From Channa striata (Eukaryota; Chordata; Actinopteri; Anabantiformes; Channidae), in contig CM065189.1 in assembly GCA_033026295.1 (NCBI GenBank), positions 13,893,203 to 13,957,202 on the forward strand: 64,000 nt of DNA, given 5' to 3'. The notes beneath the pieces were generated by a model that did no database searches, was not told the DNA's origin, and saw nothing but the letters and a program-made list of their open reading frames with translations. Every line of letters starts with the position of its first letter. Within the stretch, counting starts at the first letter, position 1. This document shows, one piece after another, positions 48,685 through 60,570 of this stretch. Position numbers and translations under genes: made by a program.

Positions 48685-49574
48685 GTTGGACACACATTTT
48701 GTGTGTCTGGCACAGACAAACGAGCTAATCCAGAGCGCAGCCTGACAACGAGCCAAATGTGAGTGGAGATAAGTCCTTGTTGGTTTTAGAATAGAACAGA
48801 CTTAGGTCATTGCACAATAGGGCTACATTTTTAGTGTCTGTATAGTGATTGTGAACAATATTATTAATGCAGAAAATGACCAAATCTTAAACAGAAGTCA
48901 TTCACGCCATAATGAAGGTTGAACACGTGTGGAGTTGACCAAACATGTGAATTTGAACTGTTCATTACGGACAGGTTAAACCGTGCTAATTAGCATCCAG
49001 GGTAAAAATAATTGCAACCTAATATTTCCTTTGACTGTGACACTGGCAGAATTCATGTCATTACTACTGGCTTTGAAGATGACAGACAAGACGAGATGGA
49101 GTTTGAAAAAATAAGTAATAGCCAGTCATTCCACTACCACTTCAACGGGGTTGGGCGTGTGATAGCTGGCTTGGTGCAGAGAAATGACTAAATACTATCA
49201 TGGAATAAAGGTGATGTCATGAAAATGGTGCAACATGTCCCCCATACTTAGACCTATGTACATTCTCATTATCATTAACATTTTGAACATTTTCTGCAGA
49301 ATCCTTGGTTAGAGATCATAGAAATACTGTGTACAGTCAGTATAAAGATGACCACACGCTCTTCTTTTATCCAATACTTTACTATTCTTGTTACTTAATA
49401 AAAGCTCTTAAAGTTATGCTACAACTGTATATTAATTTCAGTTACTTTAAAGGCAATTGGATAAAAAGTATGGAAAATATGCTGCTGCTGGTAAAAAAAA
49501 AAGAAAAAAACATTAGCTCGCATTTATAATCTGTGTTTAGAAACTGCTAAATTAGCCTTTGTTTGCACCAGGGC

Positions 49575-49710
49575 CAAAATAAAGAGGCACTGATTTGTGT
49601 AACTGGCAGAGTTACACAGGTGATCATTAGCCCATCATAGCAGGATCAGGTAATAATTACCAGATCATGATTCCCTTGTCATTGTAATATAATTCAATGT
49701 TAAATTATAA
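49575..49710. promoter_or_regulatory. Candidate conserved non-coding element
   Basis: A short repeat-free stretch has GTGTAACTGGCAGAGTTACAC (inverted GTGTAACT/AGTTACAC arms), ACAGGTGATCATTAGCCC and GATCAGGTAATAATTACCAG. The last contains the palindrome GGTAATAATTACC. Confidence 0.25.
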
Positions 49711-52173
49711 TGTTGACAAAGTAAGTCATATTGCAATAATCTTTAAATGATCATGGCAATTTGGGGGGGAATTAAATGACTGAGATTAACAATGTATGTG
49801 AGTTCCTGTTTAGTCCCCCAGTGCAAAGCAGTCTATTAACTTGTCATTGCAGGACAGGGGGGCACTGCCTGCAGCACTGCACATAATGATGTAACGTAAT
49901 GAAATCAAAGTGTAATGACAAAGTAATGAGGAGCAGGTAGAAACGCACAATTAGATGAAATCCGAAGCACAACCCTCGCCACGCAGAAGTTATAAACCGA
50001 ATAAAAAAATAGTTTAATAGTTGTTTCTTCCACAGATGATCAGTGCAGCCTGTCACCGGCAGGACAGCTGATGTACAATAAGCATTTGCGTGTCAATGTC
50101 AGAATCTGAACAGTAGTTAAATCAGGGCCAAGGAATAAACCAATATGACATATCAAGGATGCCATAATCCACTATGGTATCAGCGAAATCATATTATTCT
50201 GTTGCGTTATTGTAGCAGCGTAGAAGGTTGAGGCTTTGGATGAGTAAAGCGTGTTCTCTAGTCTCCTTTCCAAAGTGAATGTTCTGACCCTATAATGCCT
50301 TTGTAGACAGCTGACTTCTTCTCCTCCAACAACACGTTCACAGTTAGTAGTTTTGTCTCAAGTACCTCAACAACCACTGGGTGGACCTCCATGAAAGTCA
50401 CGCATCCTCCCCAGTCTAAACTGTTACAACATAGATCTTATCCTTGGTACAATCGTGTCAAAATATTAATTTGTGAACATGCTGGACATGATACCTGATG
50501 AACAACACGCATGTTGTTCATGCTTGTTCATGCTTTGTGGTTCTGAATATGTTAAACTAAGTAAAGCTGCTTAAGTACTTACTCTTTACTACTACCATGT
50601 TACAACTGCAAGGCAGGACAGCATTTATTATTGTCTCTGTAGTAATGCAGCGTAATTATTCTTGTAACATGATAAAGTAATGTGCAAGAATAGAAACAGA
50701 TGAATCATGGTGCAAATACTTGTATTGGGTTTTGAGCTACTTACTGAAGATTCCAATGCTTGTATCACTTCTTGAAACTGTCCAGAGGTACTGATCTCAG
50801 TAAATTGCACACAACCAAGAATACCTAAGAATTAGGGGAAGAGATTTAGTGCTGCTGAGCCGTGTTTTCTCTGTCTGAAGTGCTCGCTCACCGCTGTGAG
50901 CACACTGACAGCTTGTATTTTACACCCAAGTTTTTTATTCATTCAGCTGCTCTCTGTTGTACTGCTACGTTATGATTTAGGCGGGTAAGGTGACTGTAAT
51001 TGTATTGCAAAATCTTGCCTACTACAGCTGGAAGCACAAGCCAACTTTATCCATATTCCCTCAAAATGCCAAGCTAAAATGACAGATTTGGGTAACTGGT
51101 TTATTAAAGCAACAAGACACACACCTACAGCCAGCACTTCAGTAGACAGTTCACCCAGGCCACAGAGGGAAACTCATATCCTCTTAAAGTGTATAAACTG
51201 GTTTATTATCGTAGTCATTTTGCTTATGCTGGGGCAGGGAGTATGGAGAAGCCACTTAAAGGGCTGGTGCCATGAGACCACCCACATAAACACACACGCT
51301 GCCTAGAGTGAATAAAAAAAAAACACCAGCATAACCAAGTGGCCACAGCAAAAGTCAAGACAGGCCTGTAGTGCAGATACCAAGTGGAAAAAAATCATTG
51401 TGTCAAAATATGACAAATGTGACATAAACACACTCAGACTGGTTGCATTATATAGGCTCTAATTGGCTGCAGAGAACTATAGTGCCATGATTAGCATTTG
51501 AATGACTTTATATAGGCAGGGACACACTCGGGCATTAACACACACATTTGCTCGTGCACGCACATGCACGCGTCAGAGTGACTGCAGTCCAAGGGGGACT
51601 ACGGGTCTACAGCAGTACGTCAGAACAGGAAGCAGACATGGTATTTCCTAACATCAGGGTTGGATAACATGGGAAATAAAAGTCACACATACACAGAAAT
51701 ACATAAACACGCGGTGACACACACCCCGAGGCTCACTGAGGAAAGGCTGCCACTCAGCTGCCAGGAGGTAGTGAGGTGAGGCATCAGTCACCGGTAAGAC
51801 GGAGTGCTCGTTTGGGAGGCTCCATAGGTGTGTGTGTGTGTGATTACTGCCGAGAGTGCTGTTCCAGGGCAAAGGTGCACAGTAAATACACCCGAGGCAA
51901 ATGCGGTTGTGTTTGTTTCTCTACTGGTATGTGAACGTAAAGGGTCCGTGTTAATGCATACACACATTTTCCCCACAAACTATCCTTAGCAGTAAGTGAT
52001 GGTCTGCACAGCTCTGTGTGTCTAATTATTACCCCAGCACAGCGGTGTGGACCCTGGAGCCTCCCCAGGGCCAAGTTAAACACCATCATGTTTTCTCTTG
52101 GCTTACAATTCACCTCTGCAGTCCACTCTACCTTCACCTCCCCAGGTGCACATCTACTGTGGACCAGTGCATC

Positions 52174-52176
<3 letters not shown>

Positions 52177-52208
<32 letters not shown>
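52177..52208. repeat. (CA)16 microsatellite
   Basis: Perfect CA run. Confidence 0.95.
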
Positions 52209-52210
<2 letters not shown>

Positions 52211-53478
52211 TTCCTGTCTGTAATTTCCTCCCTCTAGGTTTTAAAAGGCCTCTATATAGGAAATTGTGACTCAGAGGATGCTGCCTGTGTCCCTGAAACA
52301 TCTTGGCTGCTTGAGTAAATTTGACTTGAATGTAGTTAGTGTTCAGTGTGTAATTTCATGCAGAGTGTGTTTAGCTTCCAACACCATTTACTTGCAGAGC
52401 ACACAGCTTAACTGGCAGCACTTACTGGTTTCTGTGAAACACTGGCTTGGCAGTGCCAGTCCTAAAAATAATAAAATTTGCTCACAGCTCATTAACCTTT
52501 GGTTGTCTCCCAAAATATATTGAACACTATGCTGATAATGGCAAAACACGGCATGTAGGTTAGTGGTCTGCAAAGGCCTGTTTCTTCAACATAGCATCCG
52601 CCAACACCTGCAGTTTCACAGCTTCCATCTGGTCCATAACTGCAAACCCTGCTATTAGGTGACAGTCTGGATTCTGTGCATGTTGCAATCTCCCAAATGA
52701 ATTGTGTTAAAATTTGACGAGCTTTGAATACAAGGCATGTTCTATACATATACAAGGAGTTACACGCTTTGTTTCAATGGTGTGACGAGTTGACTAGCTG
52801 ATGCCAGACTAGTGGTTTGTCCAGTGTCTCGTCCCGGTTCACGGTGAAAATCCTTTTTAAAGGTAATCATTAAAAAAAGGTCACAGACTGTTGGGGAGGG
52901 GGGGTTCACTATAAACTCTCACATTCAGACCCACGGTACCGTATGAGGTAGTGATCGATGTAATGAATCATGTGGATGCACGGATGCTTGAAACACAAAT
53001 AAGCGTTCACCAGTGTAATTTGTCACTGATCTAACTTTCAATCTGATTGTGAACTTCAGTGTCGGCTGTGGAAATAAGTCATGGGATTTTTATGTGTTAC
53101 TGTCCTTGGTGATTGGTGAAACCTTTTACTCTGTCTATGTACGAGCTTTTCAGATGGGAAGAATACACGTGCTGCCTTTGTGTGTCACTCACACCTCTTT
53201 TAGCAAATACAGCTTGCCGAAAAGATTAAAATGATTGAATGCAAATAAGTTTACAATACATATCACAAACATTGGCATGGTATGGAACAGAGGCTTATTT
53301 CTGCCTGAGTCACTTCATTATGTGGAGTGGCAGGTATCTCACCCACTGACAGAAAAACACACGCTCTCACATGATTGCAAGCAGGGCCAAGGTGACGGGT
53401 TCCACGGTGTAAATGACTTCACTCTGTTACACTGCAAACATAACAAAATTGCTCTCACACATGAATATGTATGCACAA

Positions 53479-53503
53479 ACACACACACACACACACACAC
53501 ACA
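53479..53503. repeat. (CA)12 microsatellite
   Basis: CA run between AT-rich non-coding sequences. Confidence 0.93.
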
Positions 53504-54380
53504 GCTGAAGGACTGTAAGTTAACCTTTAGAAGGCTAACATCAGCCCGTTGGCTATTAGACCTTTAAACGCTGCTGCTTCAACAGTACACACAGACATAC
53601 AATTACACACACATATGTTAATACAGGGAGGAAGTGTTATTCTTGTTATTATAATGTTTTATAATAACAAGCCTTTTAATGTGTATAAAGTTCACACACA
53701 TGCACAAAACTGTGTAATGAAAGTGACCTTTTTGCACAAACTGCAATTACCTGTAAAATGGACTGATGTGGACAAAAAGCTGACTGACTACTGGGTTTGA
53801 CATTGGCAACTGAAAGCCTTTACCTTTATCATAATGACAGTGTCTCTGTCCACGTTATTTTCAAACTTCATAGTGCAAATCGGGACTCCACACAGACCCT
53901 GAACCTTTTCATAATAAATTCATTTTATTATGCAGCTCTCACCTGTGACAATTATGAATATAAAAAAAAACAATTCCTTGTACTGGTGAAGCCTGAACCT
54001 TTTGATTCAGTATGTCTGAGCTTGTATGTTAAATTATCTTTGGAACATCTTGATTCCCGTATTGAATTGTGTAAACATCTTAAAAAGCACAAACAAACAT
54101 GACAGAATGCACAAAAATCAGACACGCGATCGAGTTTCATGACACTTGATTGTGACATATGCATTTTTCACTGTAACAACAGCTGCATGGATTTATGAAG
54201 AACAACTGAAATTGAATTAACAGAATAATGTGTGAAACATTTTCAGTTTTTGGGAAATGTGGTGATGAGTCTAACTGTATTTTTCTTTCACTGTGGATAC
54301 AGTACATCTGATGAAGATGTGATGAAGAGTATAATTTTTTTCACACCAGTCGAAACAATTCTTGACGATCCTTTCTAAAT

Positions 54381-54666
54381 TCAAGGAGTTTGTTTCCATC
54401 TCTGCTCCAACAAATTCTGTTTTATATCATCTGTGTTTCTAGTGGTGGAATAAATGTTATGCATTTCTGTCACTTCTTGGTGGAGATGCCTGACAGAATT
54501 GGTTTGATTCATATTTGATTTGTTGACAAACCATTTCCAAATGACAAAGCACGCCCTTATTTTTTGTTGTTTTTTCATTCAATTCTTCCTGAAACTCTTC
54601 CAAGGTGAGCTTGAACTTCACCACGCTCGTTTTATTTTTAGGCTTGTGTGAGATGCCCACATTCAA
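54381..54666 (-). pseudogene. Possible decayed coding fragment, frameshifted
   Basis: Two overlapping minus-strand frames (54666-54457 and 54578-54381) read as protein-like sequence with a helical, charged character: KFKLTLEEFQEELNEKTTK in the first, and LHQEVTEMHNIYSTTRN and TDDIKQNLLEQRW in the second. One frameshift would join them into about 95 residues. I do not recognise a family. It could be a relic of a transposon ORF or a processed pseudogene, or chance. The base composition is AT-rich like its flanks, which weakens the case. Confidence 0.25.
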
Positions 54667-55309
54667 GCATCATATGCAAATATTTGATCGTTGACAATTA
54701 TATAGTCCTGATAAACAAAATCACAATATGACAAAATCCCGTGGGAAGAAGTATGTCAGTATGATATGACAGTGTGGCATGCCCTAACTTTTACATGACA
54801 CGATATTTAATGAAGCTTAATAAATTGACCTGGATGCAGAATTTTGCTGATCACAGGGTTTAGGTACAGAATTGCCATTTGTCTGAATGTGGCATAATGC
54901 TATTGAATAAATCAATTCGATTCAACCTAAATAACTAATTTGTTGCTTTGGAAGGAAACAAATTCTATTCTTTTCTTATTGTGGAGAGGTGCTGTCAATG
55001 CCTCCTGTGAAGTCAGGCTCACTGAACTGGGCTGGCAGCAGGGCGGAGGTTTTTGCTTGTTTTTGAGGTCTGCCCTTCCGAACAGTCTGACAAGTTTCAA
55101 CTAGCTGTAAGTCAAAGGTGGTATATACAAAGGCAGACAAATTTCCTGATGGTTAGAGAACAGTGTCCGAGATACGGAGATAGACACTATCACATGTGTG
55201 AACCAAGCAGATGCTTTACTTCTACGCCTGCAAACAATACGTGAGGACGCTGAGTTTCTGCATGAGTCCGTCTATGGAGACTCCATGCAAACCTTCAAGA
55301 ACTAGAGAC

Positions 55310-55430
55310 GACAAACTTTGCATCCTGGAAAAAGACATGTCAAGCAGAAAGCGCAGCTGGGACTCAAACCCACAGTCCACAGCTGTGGAAACATGCTGTT
55401 CGCAGTGCGTAGTCTACCTGCCATAGCTTT
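55310..55430 (-). mobile_element. Possible SINE/LINE-tail fragment with reversed tRNA-like B box
   Basis: The order GGAGACTCCATGCAAAC, then CAGCTGGGACTCAAACCCAC, then a stretch resembling the GCTGT-GCAGT-GTGC end resembles a common fish repeat that reads, on the plus strand, GAACCCAGGACCTTC after AACATGCAAACTCCAC. On the minus strand GTGGGTTTGAGTCCC fits a B box. The middle is rearranged and the match is partial, so this is a weak call. Confidence 0.3.
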
Positions 55431-55639
55431 AAACACGGAGCGAGCAAAAATGCAGATGTTTTGGAGAGTCACATGACAGGAATGAATTGTAGAGCTTCAA
55501 CAAACAAAGTCTGTAATGTAGCTCACACTGCAGTCCGCTAAATCATTTGTTGTCTCGTGTAACGCAGTTAAACTGAAGCGGTGCCTCCGACAAGGTGTTG
55601 GGCTGCTCTGAAGGTTAGACATGCTGGATGAGAGCGGCT

Positions 55640-55858
55640 GACTTAAGTGAATGACTAATGTTCTCCCATCCCTCAGCAGCTACTGTTGAAGTGCCCTTGG
55701 AAAAGGCATCGAACCCCCAATTGCTCCAATTGAGCTGCTTGGTGGCCAGAAATGCAAAACTGTGGCTGCACTGGGTGATTACCAAATGGGGTTGTGTGAA
55801 AAAGTGCAACCAGGGTGGGAAAGCAGCCACCGTGCAAAGACGGGCTCATTCTAGCTGA
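55640..55858 (+). mobile_element. SINE body fragment, head missing
   Basis: The stretches GAAGTGCCCTTGGAAAAGGC, CGAACCCCCAATTGCTCC, GAGCTGCTTGGTGGCC and GCTGCACTGGGTG, in this order, resemble the body of a common fish SINE that reads GTGCCCTTGAGCAAGGCACC, CGAACCCCCAACTGCTCC. No A or B box is visible, so this is a 5'-truncated or degraded copy. The 66-codon open frame across it is incidental. Confidence 0.45.
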
Positions 55859-58448
55859 GGCTTATATTATAAGTTGGTTTACGTTGCCAGCCACTTTGGC
55901 AGGTATCTAACTATCATTTGGAGGTTGTGCCTTTTTCTGACGGCTAGTTGGCCTCTAAAACTGAGAAAGTGTTTCGTAAATATGTCTAGATTAGCAGCCA
56001 TTGTCTAGTGGGCAACCATATGTGCAACTCTAATTTTAAATCTTGATTTTAATTGACAAAAATAAATAAATTACTGTCTAATAGCTTTTGAAAGTTTTTG
56101 CCAGTTACAGTGACCAGTAAACACAGCTGTAATATGACATGATGATAGAATAAATATGATTCTTTGTCTCTTTTCTCTTGTCTCTCGTGGTCAGAGAGTT
56201 TTCCCCCCATATGTAATAAGCATTCTTAATTTGGATACAATATATTCTGTTCCTTTCATAGTGGGACGTTTTAGTTTTCTTATACTTTATTCGTGCTGTT
56301 TTCCTTGCTACCAGTATAAAGGCTTTATGGACTTGTGATTTGTGAACATACCCGCACTCCTCACGTCTCTTGGTGTAGAAATTATTTCCTCCTGTGAGAC
56401 AGTGAAGATCTGAACCAAGCTGAGCTAGAGTGGGTACAACAAGGTTAAATACAAATTTTGATGTAGCACTTTCAAAAATTAAACTCATCTTTGCTTTTCC
56501 AATACCTGTTCCTGTTACAAGTTGAGAGCGTCTGGTTTAGAGGGTCAAATTCCATCTGACTGCCTTTATTATACTGCATATAATTTATGGTGCAGCTATT
56601 ACTAAAGATCAATAGCACTTAAACTGCTCCACTGATATTGAAACCTCCGCTGATTTATAAGCAGATCGGTCTTTGGTCAAATCTACACACACACACACAC
56701 AAACACAAACACAAACACACACGTACCACTTGTATATTTGATATAATACAGTGTCGTCCCAGTGTCCCAATATCGTCCTTGTTTGCCTTTCATTTCCTAT
56801 GATGAGGCACGCACACACACACACACACGCACACACACACACACAGGATGGAAACAACTCTGGCTTTTCCCCAAATTGAATTACTGCACACACTCATGTG
56901 TGTAAGTGTATTTGTCTCTCGTTTGCCTTCGAAGTTTGAAAGTCCAGCTGGCCATCAAACCTGCACACACACAACCACACACACTCTCTCACATGCCTGT
57001 TTTTTGTTTTTTTGTGGTATTTGACAGGATGCTGAAGTGATCTGTACTGATTTAAATAAATGTAAAGCTATAAGATAATGTCTCAGCAAGTATCATAGAT
57101 AGTCCACACACACTAGAAGCAGCACACACTGCAGAAGACATTGTGTTTGTGTGTGTACATTTGTGCCAGCTACAGATGCACAAGGACTCTGGGATTATCA
57201 GCACTGCCAACGATATGACACCAGCTCGAAACAAGCAGCACATGTGTTGATGGTGTAGTGCAAGAGGATGGAATATTTTTAAATTTCATGGGCACAGTGA
57301 AGTCCTGCAGACTTACAACTGCAGAAGGAGTTTTTGCACAAGTACGGTCAAAACTGAAAAATATAAGATAATCTTCAGTGTCTGGGACGTCATGGATTCA
57401 CACTTGCCACCTCCCTCCCTGCATTTACATACATGCCGCTGAGTTCATGTTTCCTTATCTCTACTGTGGTAATGGTCAGTGCAAACTTAGCTTGACCTGG
57501 AGTCAAAAGGGCCACAATTTTGAGGACAGGAAGCCAGACTATAGATTATATACAAAATATGGCATTCTACAAGAGTTGAACATCGGAAGTTTCATAACAT
57601 ATGTGACAAAACTACAATATTTCCTATTTATTTTTAAGTGCTTTACCCACCAAGGTTCTTTGATTATCTGTGTACATGTAAAAAAGTCAGATAGAACTTA
57701 ACTTAGAGCTTACTACATATTAATTGTGGTCAGAAGCGTAAACTTTTGTTTTCAACACAAATGAAAAATATCCAATAAATGTCCGAAGCAGTTGTACCAA
57801 ACATGACATCAAAAGAGTGGACGGCTCATACATGTGACCAAATATCAATACTCACAGTTCTAATAGATAAGGTCTTTTTTTTTTTTAATCGGAATGTCCA
57901 TTTCCATCTTTGGAATCTGCAACTAGCCAGCAGAGTGAAAGTCAATTTGAAGTCCCCTTCTCCGAAATGTGATCACATAAATGCAGCTTGAAATGTCAAA
58001 CCTGTGGGAAATCCCATCGATTTGCTGATTTATCCAATCACCTGTTATCAGTAAGAGCAGTAGCACAGTGAGAGTGAACATTTCCACCAACCATTCGTGT
58101 CTGCAATAAATTCACTGATGAAAACTCTGTGCGATATGAAACATATGGCAGTTAATGTCCTGGGTGATAGTGACATGCCTGACCGTTTAGCTTTTTAGAA
58201 TAAACTTGAGTATTACTCAAACACAATGTTCTGCAGGGTCCCATAATTTTGTTTCAATTCAAATGTTAATCTCTATCTAGACTGTGTATGGCTCAGTCTA
58301 ACAACACACATGTGCAAAACCCATGAATGTAAGGACCAGAACATCGCATATTCTAATAAATTACGAGCACAAATTTCCATTGGTCATATCCCCGTTGACA
58401 TCCACATGATACTGGCCAAGCATATCAGGAAGAAGAGGTGGGGAAAAC
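55859..58448. other. Non-coding, no gene seen
   Basis: Unique AT-rich sequence with CA arrays. The 127-codon minus-strand frame at 56488-56105 is Lys/Tyr/Ser-rich and has no domain I know. Confidence 0.6.
56684..56845. repeat. Two neighbouring (CA)n microsatellites
   Basis: A CA run with AAAC interruptions (56684-56722) and a CA run with one CG break (56810-56845) are separated by about 90 bp of unique sequence. Confidence 0.92.
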
Positions 58449-58513
58449 TGAGAGAGAGAGAGAGAGAGAGAGAAGAGCTGTACAAGCAGCGACCCACATC
58501 CCCCCCCCCCCCC
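58449..58513. repeat. (GA)n tract followed by a 14-C run
   Basis: A GA run at 58449-58473 and an uninterrupted run of 14 C at 58500-58513 lie 27 bp apart. The complementary G run could support quadruplex structure. Confidence 0.93.
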
Positions 58514-59148
58514 GTCCACACCAACTCAGACACAGGAGGCGTCTGTCCTACACACAGGTGGAATATTTATGTCTCTCTTGGCAGTTGACAGAGTCCTGAA
58601 CTTGACTTTGAAGCATAGACTTGGGAAATGGACCCAGGGTGACGGTGATTGAAGTGTCAGGGAGAGACGGGTGGGGATTGGGATCCAAATGTTGGACCCA
58701 GACCCCTGTGGAGCGTCCCACCGACGTCCACAACACCCCTGCAACAATCCGTGCAGGCAGATCAGATTGAAATTCACTCCACGCAACGAAAACTCAACCC
58801 CCCCCCACCACCACCACCCCCCTCCCGTTTCCTCGCCAACACACGAGTGTGTGGGTTTGTGCGTGTGCGTGTGTGGAGGAGAGAGGCGGAGGAGATGGAG
58901 ATGTGCCCTGGATAGTGTTGCAACAACCTGGATCTGGGTTCCCTGACAGGGGCAAACGCCTGTGTCCATAGCCGTGCCGCCCCCACACACACACACATAC
59001 ACCGTCCCAAAGCCGCTGGGTCATCCACCGAGCCCGAACAGACGCCCGGGCGCCCAGACGTCACCCAGCACACCCGCTTTATTTTCCCTTAGATTCATCC
59101 CACAGCGATCCAAGCAGCGAAACACCAATTAATCAACAGGCCACCGAA

Positions 59149-59222
59149 CCATCCATCCATCCATCCATCCATCCATCCGTCCGTCCATCCATCCATCCGT
59201 CCGTCCGTCCGTCCGTCCGTCC
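59149..59222. repeat. (CATC/CGTC)n tetranucleotide microsatellite
   Basis: About 18 tandem copies of CATC, interrupted by CGTC variants, occupy this stretch. CATC dominates the left part and CGTC the right end. It starts about 70 bp downstream of the splice donor of the candidate first exon. The CGTC variants add CpG sites to a repeat that is normally CpG-free. Confidence 0.9.
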
Positions 59223-59291
59223 TCCCATCAATAAGCGGGATCGCAACTCTCTCCCCGGGAACAAGTAGGCTACGAGCCGCGGGCGTCTTAC

Positions 59292-59330
59292 CTTGAGCGC
59301 TTCTATATCCAAAGACGTGGACCGGTCCAT
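59292..59330 (-). CDS. Candidate first coding exon (13 codons) with consensus splice donor
   Basis: Read on the minus strand, an ATG at 59330-59328 opens 13 codons, MDRSTSLDIEALK, and the exon ends AAG|GTAAGA with the donor GT at 59291-59290, a full vertebrate consensus. An in-frame TGA at 59354-59352, only 7 codons upstream, fixes this ATG as the first possible start in the exon. The initiation context is favourable (G at -3, G at +4). The exon sits in the only CpG-rich block of the window. Translation past the donor runs into a tetranucleotide microsatellite and gives repetitive DGRTDGWM-type residues, which fits intron. Phase is 0. The 13 residues are too few for me to name the family. If real, the rest of the gene lies to the left, and no second exon was recognised within the 59 kb. 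Exon identity is an inference from signals, not homology. Confidence 0.55.
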
Positions 59331-59939
59331 GACAGAGTGACGAACTGCAAATCAGTCTCGAAAATACGAGTCCCACGGGCCAAGAGCAAGAGAGGAAGAG
59401 ATTAAAAACGGAGACCGAAAAAGTTGGGATGCTCTCTAGAGTCTCAAACTCTGCCGCAACATCCCCCGGATTACTGTCGGGATTATGTTATTAATATTCC
59501 ACCACGGCGACGGGCTTTTTCAGTTTCATTGCTCCCGGTGGGTCGCTTGGTGAAATCAGGACTCCATGCCGTGGGAGGACCCCGTCCACCTCCGGTCCCC
59601 GGTCTGTCCGTGCAGGGGGACGGATGGAAAAGGACACGAATGGAGCGAAATCAGCCGTGCGTAATGTTGAAAGGTGCGGCTTTGGGGGCGCTTGGCGAGC
59701 TGCTTCGTCTCTTTCTTATTACATCTGAGTGAGAGAAACCCCCCCGCTGCCGGATCCAAGCCGGGGCTCAGACTCTCTGTCAGCCGGTCAGCGGACGGAT
59801 GTTAGATCCCGTTGAATCCCGGCGGCTGTGAGGGTCTGAAGGCGTGCGGATCAGACGGATGATATTCAGCCGTGCCTGGGCGACTTGCATGCGGCAAACC
59901 GCCAGAGATATCAGGTCTCCCCGAGAAAAGGGGAAGGGG

Positions 59940-60060
59940 AGAGAGGGAGTGAGAGAGGGAGAGAGAGAGAGAGAGAGAAAGTGTGTGTGTCTGTGTGTGT
60001 GTGTGTGTGTGTGCGTGATATAGAGGCAGAGAGAGGGAGAGAGAGAGAGATCTGATGGGA
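59940..60060. repeat. (GA)n-(GT)n-(GA)n compound simple repeat
   Basis: GA-rich, then GT-rich, then GA-rich units lie just upstream of the CpG block. On the minus strand this is pyrimidine-rich and could form part of the proximal promoter or 5' UTR. Confidence 0.9.
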
Positions 60061-60148
60061 GAAGTGCTGAAGAGAGATGAGGGGAGCTAAGAGAGTTAAG
60101 AGGAGAGAAGTCAGGTTTGTGCTGTATATTGTTCCAGTGACTGACGCA

Positions 60149-60150
<2 letters not shown>

Positions 60151-60197
<47 letters not shown>
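60151..60197. repeat. (GT)14(GA)9 compound microsatellite
   Basis: A GT run passes directly into a GA run. Confidence 0.95.
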
Positions 60198-60344
60198 GAT
60201 GGGAAAGAGAGAAGGAAAGGGGGGCTCGTTCTAATCAAGTAGATGAATCGAAAATGGTGCTTTGCCACTGAAGACTAGAAAGAGATTTAAATGCAGAGGC
60301 TGTTGGCTGTTGCAAAAACTCTGGGCTTGCTGTGCTGCCCTTTT

Positions 60345-60570
60345 CCTCTGTGGATGTGTGTGTGTGTGCATGTCTTTCTATGTTTGTGGACAATTTAGAG
60401 TTCCCGGCTATGATTGTGAGAACACTGTGGTGAGTCCTCACAAGCTGAAAAGGTCTGAAGGTAAAACTCAGTTAAAGATTAAGGTTAAGGGAAGATTAGG
60501 GGGGTCTGTGTTACTGTATGATGGTTAAGGTTAAGGTAAAAGGCTAAGGTTAAGGGTTAGGGCTGTCTTT
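60345..60570 (+). repeat. Teleost GGTTAAGG / telomere-like repeat block
   Basis: After a short GT run, the text TATGTTTGTGGACAATTTAG, CGGCTATGATTGTGAGAACA, GGTGAGTCCTCACAAG is followed by repeated GGTTAAGG / GGTTAGGG hexamer-like units (60478-60490, 60522-60538, 60545-60566). Sequences that combine TTTGTGAGGACATTTT with GGTTAAGGTTAGGG are a familiar high-copy fish repeat. The hexamers resemble vertebrate telomere repeats but are degenerate and interspersed, so this is not a recent telomere insertion. Confidence 0.55.

Larger units (their letters stand above)
48711..54380. other. Non-coding, no gene seen
   Basis: Unique AT-rich sequence with three CA/GT arrays. A 22-bp perfect hairpin (TGAACAACA, 4-base loop, TGTTGTTCA) lies near 50500-50521. 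No exon is supported. Confidence 0.6.
58960..59900 (-). promoter_or_regulatory. CpG-rich first-exon / 5' UTR / putative promoter block
   Basis: CG dinucleotides are frequent here and rare in the rest of the window. Examples are the clusters at 59024-59064, 59225-59285, 59500-59660 and 59745-59870. The block surrounds the candidate first coding exon at 59292-59330. Vertebrate genes with long first introns often start in such islands. The sequence GACGTCAC at 59057-59064 is a 7-of-8 match to the cAMP response element, and it lies inside the presumed intron 1. GC-rich boxes such as GGGGGCGC near 59686 occur upstream of the ATG. I see no convincing TATA box, so the transcription start cannot be placed. 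A GA/GT simple repeat (59940-60060) bounds the block upstream. Confidence 0.45.

Noticed and set aside
59095..59376. 93-codon minus-strand frame (MGLVFSRLICSSS...) overlapping the candidate first exon in another frame
   Set aside because: It begins at a GTG, not an ATG, and ignores the strong splice donor. Its C-terminal half is translation of the CATC/CGTC repeat.
59780..60268. 162-codon minus-strand frame upstream of the candidate exon
   Set aside because: It is made of GA/GT simple repeats (SLSLSPSL, THTHTH). It may lie partly in 5' UTR, but is not a protein.
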